Assembly (NCBI GenBank): GCA_902461085.1
Contig: CABPWH010000048.1
Coordinates: forward strand, 1 to 15,551
Direction of reading: 5' to 3'
DNA: 15,551 bases
Origin: an uncultured Collinsella sp.
GTDB taxonomy: Bacteria > Actinomycetota > Coriobacteriia > Coriobacteriales > Coriobacteriaceae
Below, one piece after another: positions 1-6,022 of this stretch (positions within the stretch are counted from its first letter, which is position 1; each line of letters begins with the position of its first letter). Below the pieces are notes generated by a model, which was not told the DNA's origin, did not search any database, and saw only the letters and a program-made list of their open reading frames with translations. Position numbers and translations under genes: made by a program.

Positions 1-1723
1 GGCGGCGGCGATGCGCCTCGCCCTGGAACTGCTTGGCACGACGCTCGGCACGGTTGCCACGCGGGGCCTGCTTGACGGCGTCAGCACCGCCGCGCTCCTC
101 GGCAGCCACCTCGCGGGCCACGCTCTCCACGGCCTCGTCCACGCGAGCCTGAACGCCCTCGCGCACGCGGGTCTTGCCGCCGCGCTTAGGGCGGCTCGGA
201 CGCTCGCCGTCGCCACGGCGCTCGTCGCGACCGCGGTTGGAACGACCGGCCACATCACCGTAATCGTCGCCGTTGCGTTTGCCGTCGCGACGTGCCTGCT
301 CAAGCTTCTTCTTGCTCTTGGACTTGCCGCGCTTGGTCTTCTTCTTCACCTTAAAGGCCGCAGGATCGCGCTCGGGATCAACCGCAGGCGGGTTGGGACC
401 CACATGCAGGTCGCCGGCCTCGTAGATGTCGGCGGTCTTGTCCATGAGCTTCTCGATCTCGTAGAACTCGTCCACGTCCTGCTCGGTCACAAACGTGATG
501 GCCCAGCCCAGCTCACCGGCACGGCCCGTACGGCCAATACGGTGGATGTAGTCGGTCGGCTCGGCCGGCACGTCAAAGTTTACGACGTAGCGCACGTCGC
601 TAATGTCGATGCCGCGGGCAAGCACGTCGGTCGCCACCAACACGTCGACGGTACCGTCGCGGAAGGCCGAAAGGGCACGCTCGCGCTGGGCCTGGCTGCG
701 GTTGCCGTGAATCGCGGCGGCCCTGATGCCCTTGCGCTCCAGACGACGGCAGCAGCTGTCGGCGCGGTGCTTGGTGCGCATAAAGACGATAGTGCGCTCC
801 GGACCCTCCTTCTTGAGGAACTCGGGCAGCAGGTTGTTCTTGGCCTCGATGGACACCGGGAACACAAACTGGTCGACGGTGTCGGCGGTCGACGTGGCAG
901 GCGCGATCTCCACGCGGGCCGGGTCGCTCACCAGGTCGGTGATCTCGCCCACGGCCTCCTCGTCGAGGGTCGCCGAGAACAGCAGCGTCTGACGCTCGGC
1001 CGGCGTCTCGCGCACAATGCGGCGGACGGCGGGCAAAAAGCCCATGTCGAGCATGCGATCGGCCTCGTCGAGCACCAGGACCTTAACCTCGTCCAGGTGG
1101 CAGGCGCCCTGCTCGATCAGATCGACCAGACGGCCCGGCGTGGCGACCAGGATGTCGCAGCCGTACTTGAGGGCAGCAGTCTGCGGCTTGTAGCTCACGC
1201 CGCCCACGACGGTCACGGCGACATGGCCGGTGACGTCGGCGATTTTGCTCGCAACCTCGTCGATTTGCTGGGCAAGCTCGCGCGTGGGGGTGATGACGAG
1301 CATCACGGGGCCGCGGCCGTTGCCCTCGGGCTTTTTAGCACCGCGACGACGGTTGCGGCCGCCGCGCTCGCGCACGGGTTTGGGAGGAGCGATATGCTCC
1401 AGATTGTTCATGGTCGGCAGCAAAAAGGCGGCCGTCTTACCGGTGCCGGTCTGGGCGGCGGCAAGCAGGTCGCGGCCCTCGAGCACCACGGGGATCGAGC
1501 CGGCCTGCACGGGCGTCGGCGCCGTGTAGCCCAGGTTCTCGATAGCACGAAGCATCTCGTCCGAAAGTCCCAGCTCGTCAAAGGCGGGCAGGCTCTCGGT
1601 AGCAGACTCGACGGCCTGGGCGGCATTTGCCTCATCGGCGGCATCGAAGGCAGCCTGGGTCATGGCCTCGCGGGCCTCGTCCAGAATCTCGGCGTCGGTG
1701 ACGTCGGATACAGAATTACGCAT
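1..1723 (-). CDS. DEAD-box ATP-dependent RNA helicase (C-terminus cut by window edge)
   Basis: This is an ATP-dependent RNA helicase, expected to unwind RNA duplexes in ribosome assembly, mRNA decay or cold adaptation. Reading the minus strand from ATG 1723 gives an open frame of 574 codons with no stop before the edge. Motif I AQTGTGKT is at about residues 90-97, PTRELAQQ (Ia) follows, DEAD is at 219-222, then SAT (III), and HRIGRTGR (VI) is at 394-401. The start is supported by AAGGA ten bases upstream. About 50 residues, partly acidic, precede the Q-motif region. Between motifs I and Ia there is an extra Arg/Gly/Pro-rich stretch (roughly 107-136) absent from minimal DEAD-box cores. After the core comes a long Lys/Arg-rich tail typical of RNA-binding extensions. 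It could be named RhlE-, CshA- or DeaD-like; the motifs do not decide. The opposite strand is also open over this length, but that frame is a GC-driven shadow. Confidence 0.95.
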   Translation of the reverse strand, partial: MRNSVSDVTDAEILDEAREAMTQAAFDAADEANAAQAVESATESLPAFDELGLSDEMLRAIENLGYTAPTPVQAGSIPVVLEGRDLLAAAQTGTGKTAAFLLPTMNNLEHIAPPKPVRERGGRNRRRGAKKPEGNGRGPVMLVITPTRELAQQIDEVASKIADVTGHVAVTVVGGVSYKPQTAALKYGCDILVATPGRLVDLIEQGACHLDEVKVLVLDEADRMLDMGFLPAVRRIVRETPAERQTLLFSATLDEEAVGEITDLVSDPARVEIAPATSTADTVDQFVFPVSIEAKNNLLPEFLKKEGPERTIVFMRTKHRADSCCRRLERKGIRAAAIHGNRSQAQRERALSAFRDGTVDVLVATDVLARGIDISDVRYVVNFDVPAEPTDYIHRIGRTGRAGELGWAITFVTEQDVDEFYEIEKLMDKTADIYEAGDLHVGPNPPAVDPERDPAAFKVKKKTKRGKSKSKKKLEQARRDGKRNGDDYGDVAGRSNRGRDERRGDGERPSRPKRGGKTRVREGVQARVDEAVESVAREVAAEERGGADAVKQAPRGNRAERRAKQFQGEAHRRR

Positions 1724-1993
1724 ATGTTGTTGTTCCTTATCTGCACGCGCAATGGGCACGGCATGCGGCCGCGCGGGCGTGCTTGGTAGTGCGCTAATAC
1801 ATACAAAAACAGGTGCGCACAGAGAGGACGTTGCTCAGCACGCTGGCGATCGCTTTGGCAGCCCTATCACGCGCCGTCCAGACGCAGCAGCTCTAAGCGA
1901 TGGAGCAGATTCGCCGCGGGTTAGTATACCCGTGCTTCGCATGCCCCCACGTAAACCACAGATGACGAGGCGGACGCGGCGGGCCCGGCTGAT

Positions 1994-2052
1994 TGTCTCA
2001 ATCTGTAACATCTACAGGGCAAATCTTCCTCTACGTGTTACAGATCGAGACA
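1994..2052. repeat. 59-bp palindromic element, copy 1
   Basis: The left arm TGTCTCAATCTGTAACA (1994-2010) and right arm TGTTACAGATCGAGACA (2036-2052) are inverted repeats with one mismatch, around a 25-bp centre. The centre has its own short complementarity (AGG...CCT) around an AAA core. Copy 2 starts 81 bp downstream. It is one of seven copies with identical length and architecture in this window. Its function is unknown. Confidence 0.9.
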
Positions 2053-2074
2053 AACGGTCGACACGGTTCACAAA

Positions 2075-2133
2075 CGTCTCAATCTGTAACAGTTATCGAG
2101 TAAAATCGGCCCTAATTGTTATAGATCAAGACA
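2075..2133. repeat. 59-bp palindromic element, copy 2 (diverged)
   Basis: The left arm CGTCTCAATCTGTAACA and right arm TGTTATAGATCAAGACA flank a 25-bp centre. This copy has more arm substitutions than the others, which suggests age or relaxed constraint. It is separated from copy 1 by a unique 22-bp spacer (2053-2074). Confidence 0.85.
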
Positions 2134-2198
2134 GAGGGGGATTTCCGTTCAGTCCAAACCAAATCTCTCGCTCTTCCTGCAATTTCGAACATGTGGCC

Positions 2199-2204
2199 TA
2201 TAAT
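2199..2204 (+). promoter_or_regulatory. Candidate -10 box for the FHA gene
   Basis: A perfect TATAAT lies about 107 bp upstream of the FHA start codon, inside an AT-rich stretch. No strong -35 hexamer is visible; TTCCTG at 2174-2179 would be spaced 19 bp. The call rests on the -10 match and its position only. Confidence 0.35.
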
Positions 2205-2300
2205 GTTGCTTTGGTTACGCTATATATTGCGCAGCCATTTAATACGTCGCCCACCGGGAGCCATTAATTCCTATCGCCATATTGGCTAGGAAGCAATCAA

Positions 2301-2307
2301 AGGAGGT
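2301..2307 (+). promoter_or_regulatory. Strong Shine-Dalgarno site fixing the FHA start at GTG 2312
   Basis: AGGAGGT, preceded by AA, lies four bases before GTG 2312. An in-frame TTG at 2282 would extend the protein by 10 residues, but the Shine-Dalgarno site would then lie inside the coding region. GTG 2312 is therefore preferred. Confidence 0.8.
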
Positions 2308-2311
2308 ATCC

Positions 2312-3274
2312 GTGGCAGCAGAGACGCCTTGCTCGGTCCTCTATAACGATATTCGCTCGTTCGGCGGTCTTAAACATCTCGAGATCGCCCGAATGCTCAT
2401 CAATGGAAACTCTTATCTCGGCAGTACCCTGCTCGAGAAATGCTCTTCCAACCGCTCGTATCTCACCCGTTACATCGTCCATCGCAAGCCTGACCAGTGC
2501 GCGCCCGCCATCTACAGCGACTTTACCGTCACCACGCTCAACCTTTCCGCGGCAATCTGCAGCAAGCTCGGCGGCGGCGAGTCCGCCTATCGGGCAATCG
2601 CCGAGCACTATCGCGGTCCGGCCGCCAACGAAATGATGTCGGCTCTCGCCAGCTACAAGCTGGACAGCCGCCTATATGCAAATGCCCTCAATCGCATCGA
2701 TAACTTTGACGGCAATGCCGTGCGCGAAAAAAGCACGCTCTTCTTGATGCTCTTTGTGGCAACGGGGGCGCTCGCCGATCCCGTTCAGGGCGTGGCCACC
2801 GTCGAGCGCTTTTGCGACAGCAAAACGGGCGGGCACTTTGGCACCACCGAAACTACCGTCGGACGTGGCTTTATGAGCAGCCTGGAGCAGCCGCGCACCG
2901 TCGCCCCCAACCTCGGTCTGCTCAGAACCCATGCCGACAACTGCGCCGACATGCAAATCCATCCCCTCACACGCGATCCGCGCGGCACCGTAATTGGTTC
3001 TTTGCCCAAAACCTCGCCCAGCATCACCGATGTGGGCGCCGACGCATCGCGCGAGCATCTTCGCATTTGGCTTGAGGGTGAGCACTGGTACGCCCAGGGC
3101 CTTGGATCGACCAACGGCACGGTACTCGAATCGGGTGCAGGCGACGGCGATATTGTGATTGAGCCGCCGCGCGACCAACGCGAGCCCGGCAAGATCTATC
3201 CCCCAGTGAAAATCGAAAACAGCGACAGGCTCCATCTGGGTCTCTACACGACATTCCTTGTCATTGTGGACTAG
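2312..3274 (+). CDS. FHA-domain phosphothreonine-binding protein
   Basis: This is a 320-residue soluble protein. The C-terminal part (about 225-320) is a forkhead-associated domain, recognised by the SREH stretch at 246-249 and STNGT at 266-270, which hold conserved phosphothreonine-contacting residues of FHA domains. The first ~200 residues are mostly helical-looking and I do not recognise them. Residues 178-185 read TTETTVGR and are followed by GFMSSLE. This resembles the ETTSVFR...FL..L motif of mycobacterial GarA and corynebacterial OdhI, whose Thr residues are phosphorylated and then bound by their own FHA domain. The next gene is a Ser/Thr kinase, so a kinase-FHA signalling pair is likely. 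A hairpin just after the stop suggests a separate transcript from the kinase. The FHA call is firm; the switch role is inference. Confidence 0.9.
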   Translation: MAAETPCSVLYNDIRSFGGLKHLEIARMLINGNSYLGSTLLEKCSSNRSYLTRYIVHRKPDQCAPAIYSDFTVTTLNLSAAICSKLGGGESAYRAIAEHYRGPAANEMMSALASYKLDSRLYANALNRIDNFDGNAVREKSTLFLMLFVATGALADPVQGVATVERFCDSKTGGHFGTTETTVGRGFMSSLEQPRTVAPNLGLLRTHADNCADMQIHPLTRDPRGTVIGSLPKTSPSITDVGADASREHLRIWLEGEHWYAQGLGSTNGTVLESGAGDGDIVIEPPRDQREPGKIYPPVKIENSDRLHLGLYTTFLVIVD

Positions 3275-3276
3275 CG

Positions 3277-3307
3277 CGGACGGCGATCGGAAGACGGTCG
3301 CCGTCCG
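3277..3307 (+). terminator. Hairpin after the FHA gene, possible terminator
   Basis: CGGACGGCGA (3277-3286) and TCGCCGTCCG (3298-3307) form a perfect 10-bp GC-rich stem with an 11-nt loop, starting 3 bp after the FHA stop codon. It is followed by the pyrimidine-rich TCTTTCGTCTTCT rather than a clean U-tract, so termination may be partial. Confidence 0.5.
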
Positions 3308-3445
3308 TCTTTCGTCTTCTACCTTCTGCGTCGTAAACGACAATGCTCAGCGGTATACGTGGGCAGTGCGGCTATCATGGTACTTTACCGATATCCGCAC
3401 TGCTCGCGTATACGTGCGGCAACCCATGCCAGACAAAGGAACGCC

Positions 3446-5529
3446 ATGGATACTACCGATAGCGCCTATGGCGACAAACTCATCCGTCTCGATACGTTCG
3501 ATACCGCCGTGGCGGTCGACCCCAGCGCCGAGGACGACGCCAAACGTCGGTTTATGACGCTTATTCTCCAGACGGCCCACCGCAACAACGGCAACATCGG
3601 GCACGTGCTGCGCGCGACCAACACGAGCGGCGAGGTCTTTGCCGTCAAGCTACTCAAGGACAACGCTATCCTTTCCGGCCAAGCCCCCGACCGCTCCGCC
3701 GAGCAATCGGCCGCTCACTTGGCCAACACCGCCGCGCTATTCGAGGAGTACCGTCATCTTTGTACCGTCTCGCACCTGCGCGGATTTCCGCGCGTCTATG
3801 GCTACGGATCGTGCGAGGATGACCCGCTCATCCTCATGGAGTGGGTCGAGGGCACCTCGCTCAAGCAGGCGCTGCCCCTGCTTCCGCACGACGCCTCGGG
3901 CGGGCTGACCACCCAGATGGTCGCCGCGTCGGAAACGCCGTGCTTCGTGCGCTCTTGATGACCCAAGGCCTCGTGAACCCGGTCATCCATCGCGATCTGT
4001 CGCCCGCCAATATTATGTTCAGCACCACCAGCCGAACGCTCGAGCAGCAGATTGCCGATTGCTCCTTTGACCCCTGCCTCATCGACATGGGCTCCGCGAC
4101 CATGGCTCTCGGCGACGACACGATCACCCGGCGCGCCGACATCTGGCGCTTTGCCACGCCCGCATACGCCGCGCCCGAGATGCTCACGCAGGATATCGAA
4201 GGCATCGCGGCCCTTCGCCGTTCGCCGGCAATCGACGTCTATGCGCTTTCGAGCATTCTGTACCAGCTCTACAGCGGTCGCAAACCGTTTGACTTTGAGT
4301 CGACGGACGCCGCTGCAACCGGCTCGTTCTATCTCGTAAAGACCAAGACCAAGCCGGCACCGCTCGAGCCGCGCTGCGAGGGCGATGAGGCGCTCGTCCA
4401 GATCATCATGAAGGGTCTCTCAGTCGAGCAGTGCGATCGTCCCACCGAGCAGCAGATGCTCGAGGTGCTCTCGGCATACCTCACCGACGCCGAATCCGAA
4501 GGCCGCGAAGGTGCAGGAGACGAGGCCGCAATTGATATCGATTCTGGCACGCACCTTAAGGTCGACGTCGCCGGCGAGCGCGCACGAGAGATCCTGAATC
4601 AGGCCCGCCACGATGCCATGACCCGCCGCCGCTTTATTATCGGCGGCGCTATCGCAGCCGTTGCGGGGCTCAGCGTTATCGGGGCGGCAACCCATGGCTT
4701 TGGCATCCCCGACTACCTCGACGGCATCCGCGGTTCACTTGACGACTACACCTGGGATCAGCTGCAGGAGATTTCGCTCAAGATTAAGGCCGCCGAGACC
4801 CGTAGCGAGGCACGCGAGATTGCCAAGCGCTATCACCTGCTCGATGCCGATGGGCATATCCCCTATCCGTGTACCAAGCGTGTCACGCTCACCAACGGGC
4901 TGCAGGTTGGCGCGCAGCTTGTGGGCATCCGCCACGATGAGCTTCTGGACGGGACGGGCAAGGCCGGACTGACGTTTATGTTCGACGCGGGTATTGCCGA
5001 GCGCAACGCTGCGGCTGAACCGCCGAGCGCCGGCTGGGCAGATTGCGAGCTGCGGAAATGGCTCAACGGCGACGGCCTTAAGCTGCTGCCCAACGAGTTG
5101 CGCGCACTCATCAAATCTGTCAAAAAGATCTCGAATAACGCTGGCGCCGCCAACAGTGCATCGTGTCTGAGCGAGTTGCCCGCAACCCTTTGGCTGCCCG
5201 CCATGGTCGAGCTGTGCGGTACGCAACCGCCCGATTCGTTTGCCAAGGACTATCACTACCTGGCAGACATCTACAACGGCGAGGGCAAGGGGTACCAACT
5301 CTTCCGCGAGCTCAAGGTGAGCCCGTATTCCACGAACGAGACGATGGTCCGCCAGTGGAAGGGCAAGGACACCTGCTGGTGGGAGCGCACGGTGAGCCCC
5401 GACTCATCGGAGACCGAAGGCACGCTCTATTTGAATCGCGTTGGACACGACGGCGACGTCTTTACGTACGCAACGCCTGCGGACAAGCCAAACAAACGAA
5501 CCTGTGTGATCCCCGGATTCTGTATCTAG
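3446..5529 (+). pseudogene. Ser/Thr protein kinase with membrane anchor and DUF6273-like outer domain, frameshifted
   Basis: With one base restored near 3920-3930 this would be a 694-residue receptor-like kinase. The first frame starts at ATG 3446 (AAAGGA five bases upstream). It holds the glycine-rich loop (NNGNIGHV), AVKLLKD with catalytic Lys68, the helix-C Glu region (LFEEYRHL) and the hinge LMEWVEG, then stops at TGA 3956-3958 after 170 residues. Catalysis continues in the +2-shifted frame: HRDLSPANI (H182, restored numbering), DMG (214-216) in place of DFG, and APE (243-245). Reading VAAVGNAVLRALL across the break needs one extra base around GCCGCGTCGG, so a single-base deletion is the simplest reading. 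Alternatives are an assembly error or a split gene, since the stop and an in-frame ATG overlap as TGATG. I see no slippery heptamer for programmed frameshifting. HRDLSP and DMG are variants, but Lys68 and the HRD and DMG aspartates are present, so the ancestral kinase was probably active. Confidence 0.85.
3958..5529 (+). CDS. Downstream part of the split kinase: catalytic C-lobe, membrane segment, outer domain
   Basis: If translation restarts at ATG 3958 in the TGATG overlap, this frame gives 523 residues beginning MTQGLVNPVIHRDLSP. It carries the kinase C-lobe, a charged juxtamembrane stretch, then TRRRFIIGGAIAAVAG and a hydrophobic helix (restored residues about 394-418). About 275 residues outside the membrane follow. 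That outer part has features of DUF6273 domains of gut Firmicutes and Actinobacteria: GWADCELRKWLN, LLPNELRALIKSV, LWLPAMVELCG, CWWERTVSP and the ending VIPGFCI. Such domains are thought to be surface or sensory modules; the ligand is unknown. The TRRRF stretch before the helix resembles a Tat motif. No Shine-Dalgarno site precedes ATG 3958, so expression would depend on coupling. Whether this is a separate protein is uncertain. Confidence 0.45.
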   Translation: MTQGLVNPVIHRDLSPANIMFSTTSRTLEQQIADCSFDPCLIDMGSATMALGDDTITRRADIWRFATPAYAAPEMLTQDIEGIAALRRSPAIDVYALSSILYQLYSGRKPFDFESTDAAATGSFYLVKTKTKPAPLEPRCEGDEALVQIIMKGLSVEQCDRPTEQQMLEVLSAYLTDAESEGREGAGDEAAIDIDSGTHLKVDVAGERAREILNQARHDAMTRRRFIIGGAIAAVAGLSVIGAATHGFGIPDYLDGIRGSLDDYTWDQLQEISLKIKAAETRSEAREIAKRYHLLDADGHIPYPCTKRVTLTNGLQVGAQLVGIRHDELLDGTGKAGLTFMFDAGIAERNAAAEPPSAGWADCELRKWLNGDGLKLLPNELRALIKSVKKISNNAGAANSASCLSELPATLWLPAMVELCGTQPPDSFAKDYHYLADIYNGEGKGYQLFRELKVSPYSTNETMVRQWKGKDTCWWERTVSPDSSETEGTLYLNRVGHDGDVFTYATPADKPNKRTCVIPGFCI

Positions 5530-5570
5530 AGAGCGGGCGTCTTGCCGTGACGGGACCCCTCCCCGGCAAT

Positions 5571-5629
5571 TGTCTCGATCTGTAACACTAGCTCGGCAGA
5601 TACAGGTCTAGATGTTACAGAACGAGACA
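5571..5629. repeat. 59-bp palindromic element, copy 3 (array unit 1)
   Basis: The arms are TGTCTCGATCTGTAACA and TGTTACAGAACGAGACA around a 25-bp centre; there is one A/A mismatch. It opens the four-unit array that fills most of the 493-bp gap between the kinase (stop at 5529) and copA (start at 6023). I see no gene in that gap. Confidence 0.9.
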
Positions 5630-5650
5630 AACCCCAACCCCGCGAGACAA

Positions 5651-5709
5651 CATCTCAATCTGTAACAACTAGGACCCAAATATCGGTCTTGCTGTTACAG
5701 ATCGAGATG
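5651..5709. repeat. 59-bp palindromic element, copy 4 (array unit 2)
   Basis: The arms are CATCTCAATCTGTAACA and TGTTACAGATCGAGATG. The outermost bases differ from the TG...CA of other copies but do so on both sides (CAT and ATG), so pairing is kept. The centre forms a GACC/GGTC mini-stem around AAA. It is separated from unit 1 by a unique 21-bp spacer that itself contains GAGACA. Confidence 0.9.
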
Positions 5710-5731
5710 TTCAGGTTACCCTCGAATGGTT

Positions 5732-5790
5732 TGTCTCGATCTGTAACATCTAGCAGGCAAAACAGTCCCCAGATGTTACAGATTGAGACG
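5732..5790. repeat. 59-bp palindromic element, copy 5 (array unit 3)
   Basis: The arms are TGTCTCGATCTGTAACA and TGTTACAGATTGAGACG, with G-T wobbles in place of strict pairs. The 25-bp centre has the AAA core and a terminal CAGA/TCTA complement that extends the stem inward. It is separated from unit 2 by a unique 22-bp spacer. Confidence 0.9.
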
Positions 5791-5811
5791 TTAAGTTGTG
5801 GCTCGATGAAA

Positions 5812-5870
5812 TATCTAGATCTGTAACAGTTACTCGACAAAAACGGGTCTAGTTGTTACAGATTGAGACA
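5812..5870. repeat. 59-bp palindromic element, copy 6 (array unit 4)
   Basis: The arms are TATCTAGATCTGTAACA and TGTTACAGATTGAGACA, with a 25-bp centre holding GAC-loop-GTC around an A-run. A unique 21-bp spacer separates it from unit 3. It ends 77 bp before the copA operator. Confidence 0.9.
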
Positions 5871-5946
5871 TTAGACCGGCTACGGTCCGCCGACCTGGCT
5901 ATCACCTCGGCCAATAACAGAATGGCATACATTTCAATCTCCACTG

Positions 5947-5964
5947 TACACCCCCAGGGGGTAT
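5947..5964 (+). promoter_or_regulatory. Probable CsoR operator upstream of copA
   Basis: ACCCCC-A-GGGGGT at 5950-5962 is a perfect G-tract palindrome flanked by TAC and AT, which matches the form of CsoR-family copper operators. It sits just upstream of a TATAGT -10 box, so bound repressor would block transcription of copA. The CsoR gene lies at the end of the same cluster, which fits feedback control by copper. Confidence 0.75.
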
Positions 5965-5969
5965 GGGTG

Positions 5970-5975
5970 TATAGT
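5970..5975 (+). promoter_or_regulatory. Candidate -10 box of the copper cluster promoter
   Basis: TATAGT lies 47 bp before the copA start. TGTACA (5945-5950) is a possible -35 with a long 19-bp spacer that contains the palindrome. Long spacers are also typical of MerR/CueR-type promoters, but the linked regulator is CsoR. Confidence 0.5.
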
Positions 5976-6022
5976 ATCAGCAGGTTAACAATTCCAACAC
6001 CGAACCACAGAAAGGAGAAGCC

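Larger units (their letters stand above)
1724..2311. other. Divergent intergenic region between helicase and FHA gene
   Basis: No convincing gene is seen here. The stretch separates the minus-strand helicase from the plus-strand FHA gene and must hold promoters for both. It contains two 59-bp palindromic elements (1994-2052 and 2075-2133) and a TATAAT box at 2199-2204 facing the FHA gene. On the minus strand TATACT (1923-1928) could be a -10 box for the helicase, which would give a leader near 190 nt, but no good -35 is visible. From about 2090 the region is distinctly more AT-rich than the flanking genes. Confidence 0.6.

Noticed and set aside
11..1789. 592-codon open frame on the plus strand
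   Set aside because: It is antisense to the DEAD-box helicase, which has every family motif; the composition (Leu/Ala/His/Gly-rich) is that of a GC-driven shadow frame.
3915..3935. Programmed ribosomal frameshift in the kinase
   Set aside because: No slippery heptamer or homopolymer run and no obvious stimulatory hairpin or internal Shine-Dalgarno at the break; a one-base loss explains it better.
3988..4095. Pseudokinase, because HRDLSP and DMG differ from HRDLKP and DFG
   Set aside because: Catalytic Lys68, the HRD Asp and the metal-binding Asp are present, and HRD-x-SP is a variant I know from other bacterial Ser/Thr kinases.
5571..5870. CRISPR array
   Set aside because: The repeat is 59 bp, palindromic and has a variable 25-bp centre; spacers are only 21-22 bp; single copies occur elsewhere and no cas genes are present.
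5571..5870. Integron attC sites (59-base elements)
   Set aside because: Despite the same length, the ends lack the RYYYAAC and GTTRRRY core sites, and no cassette genes or integrase are seen.
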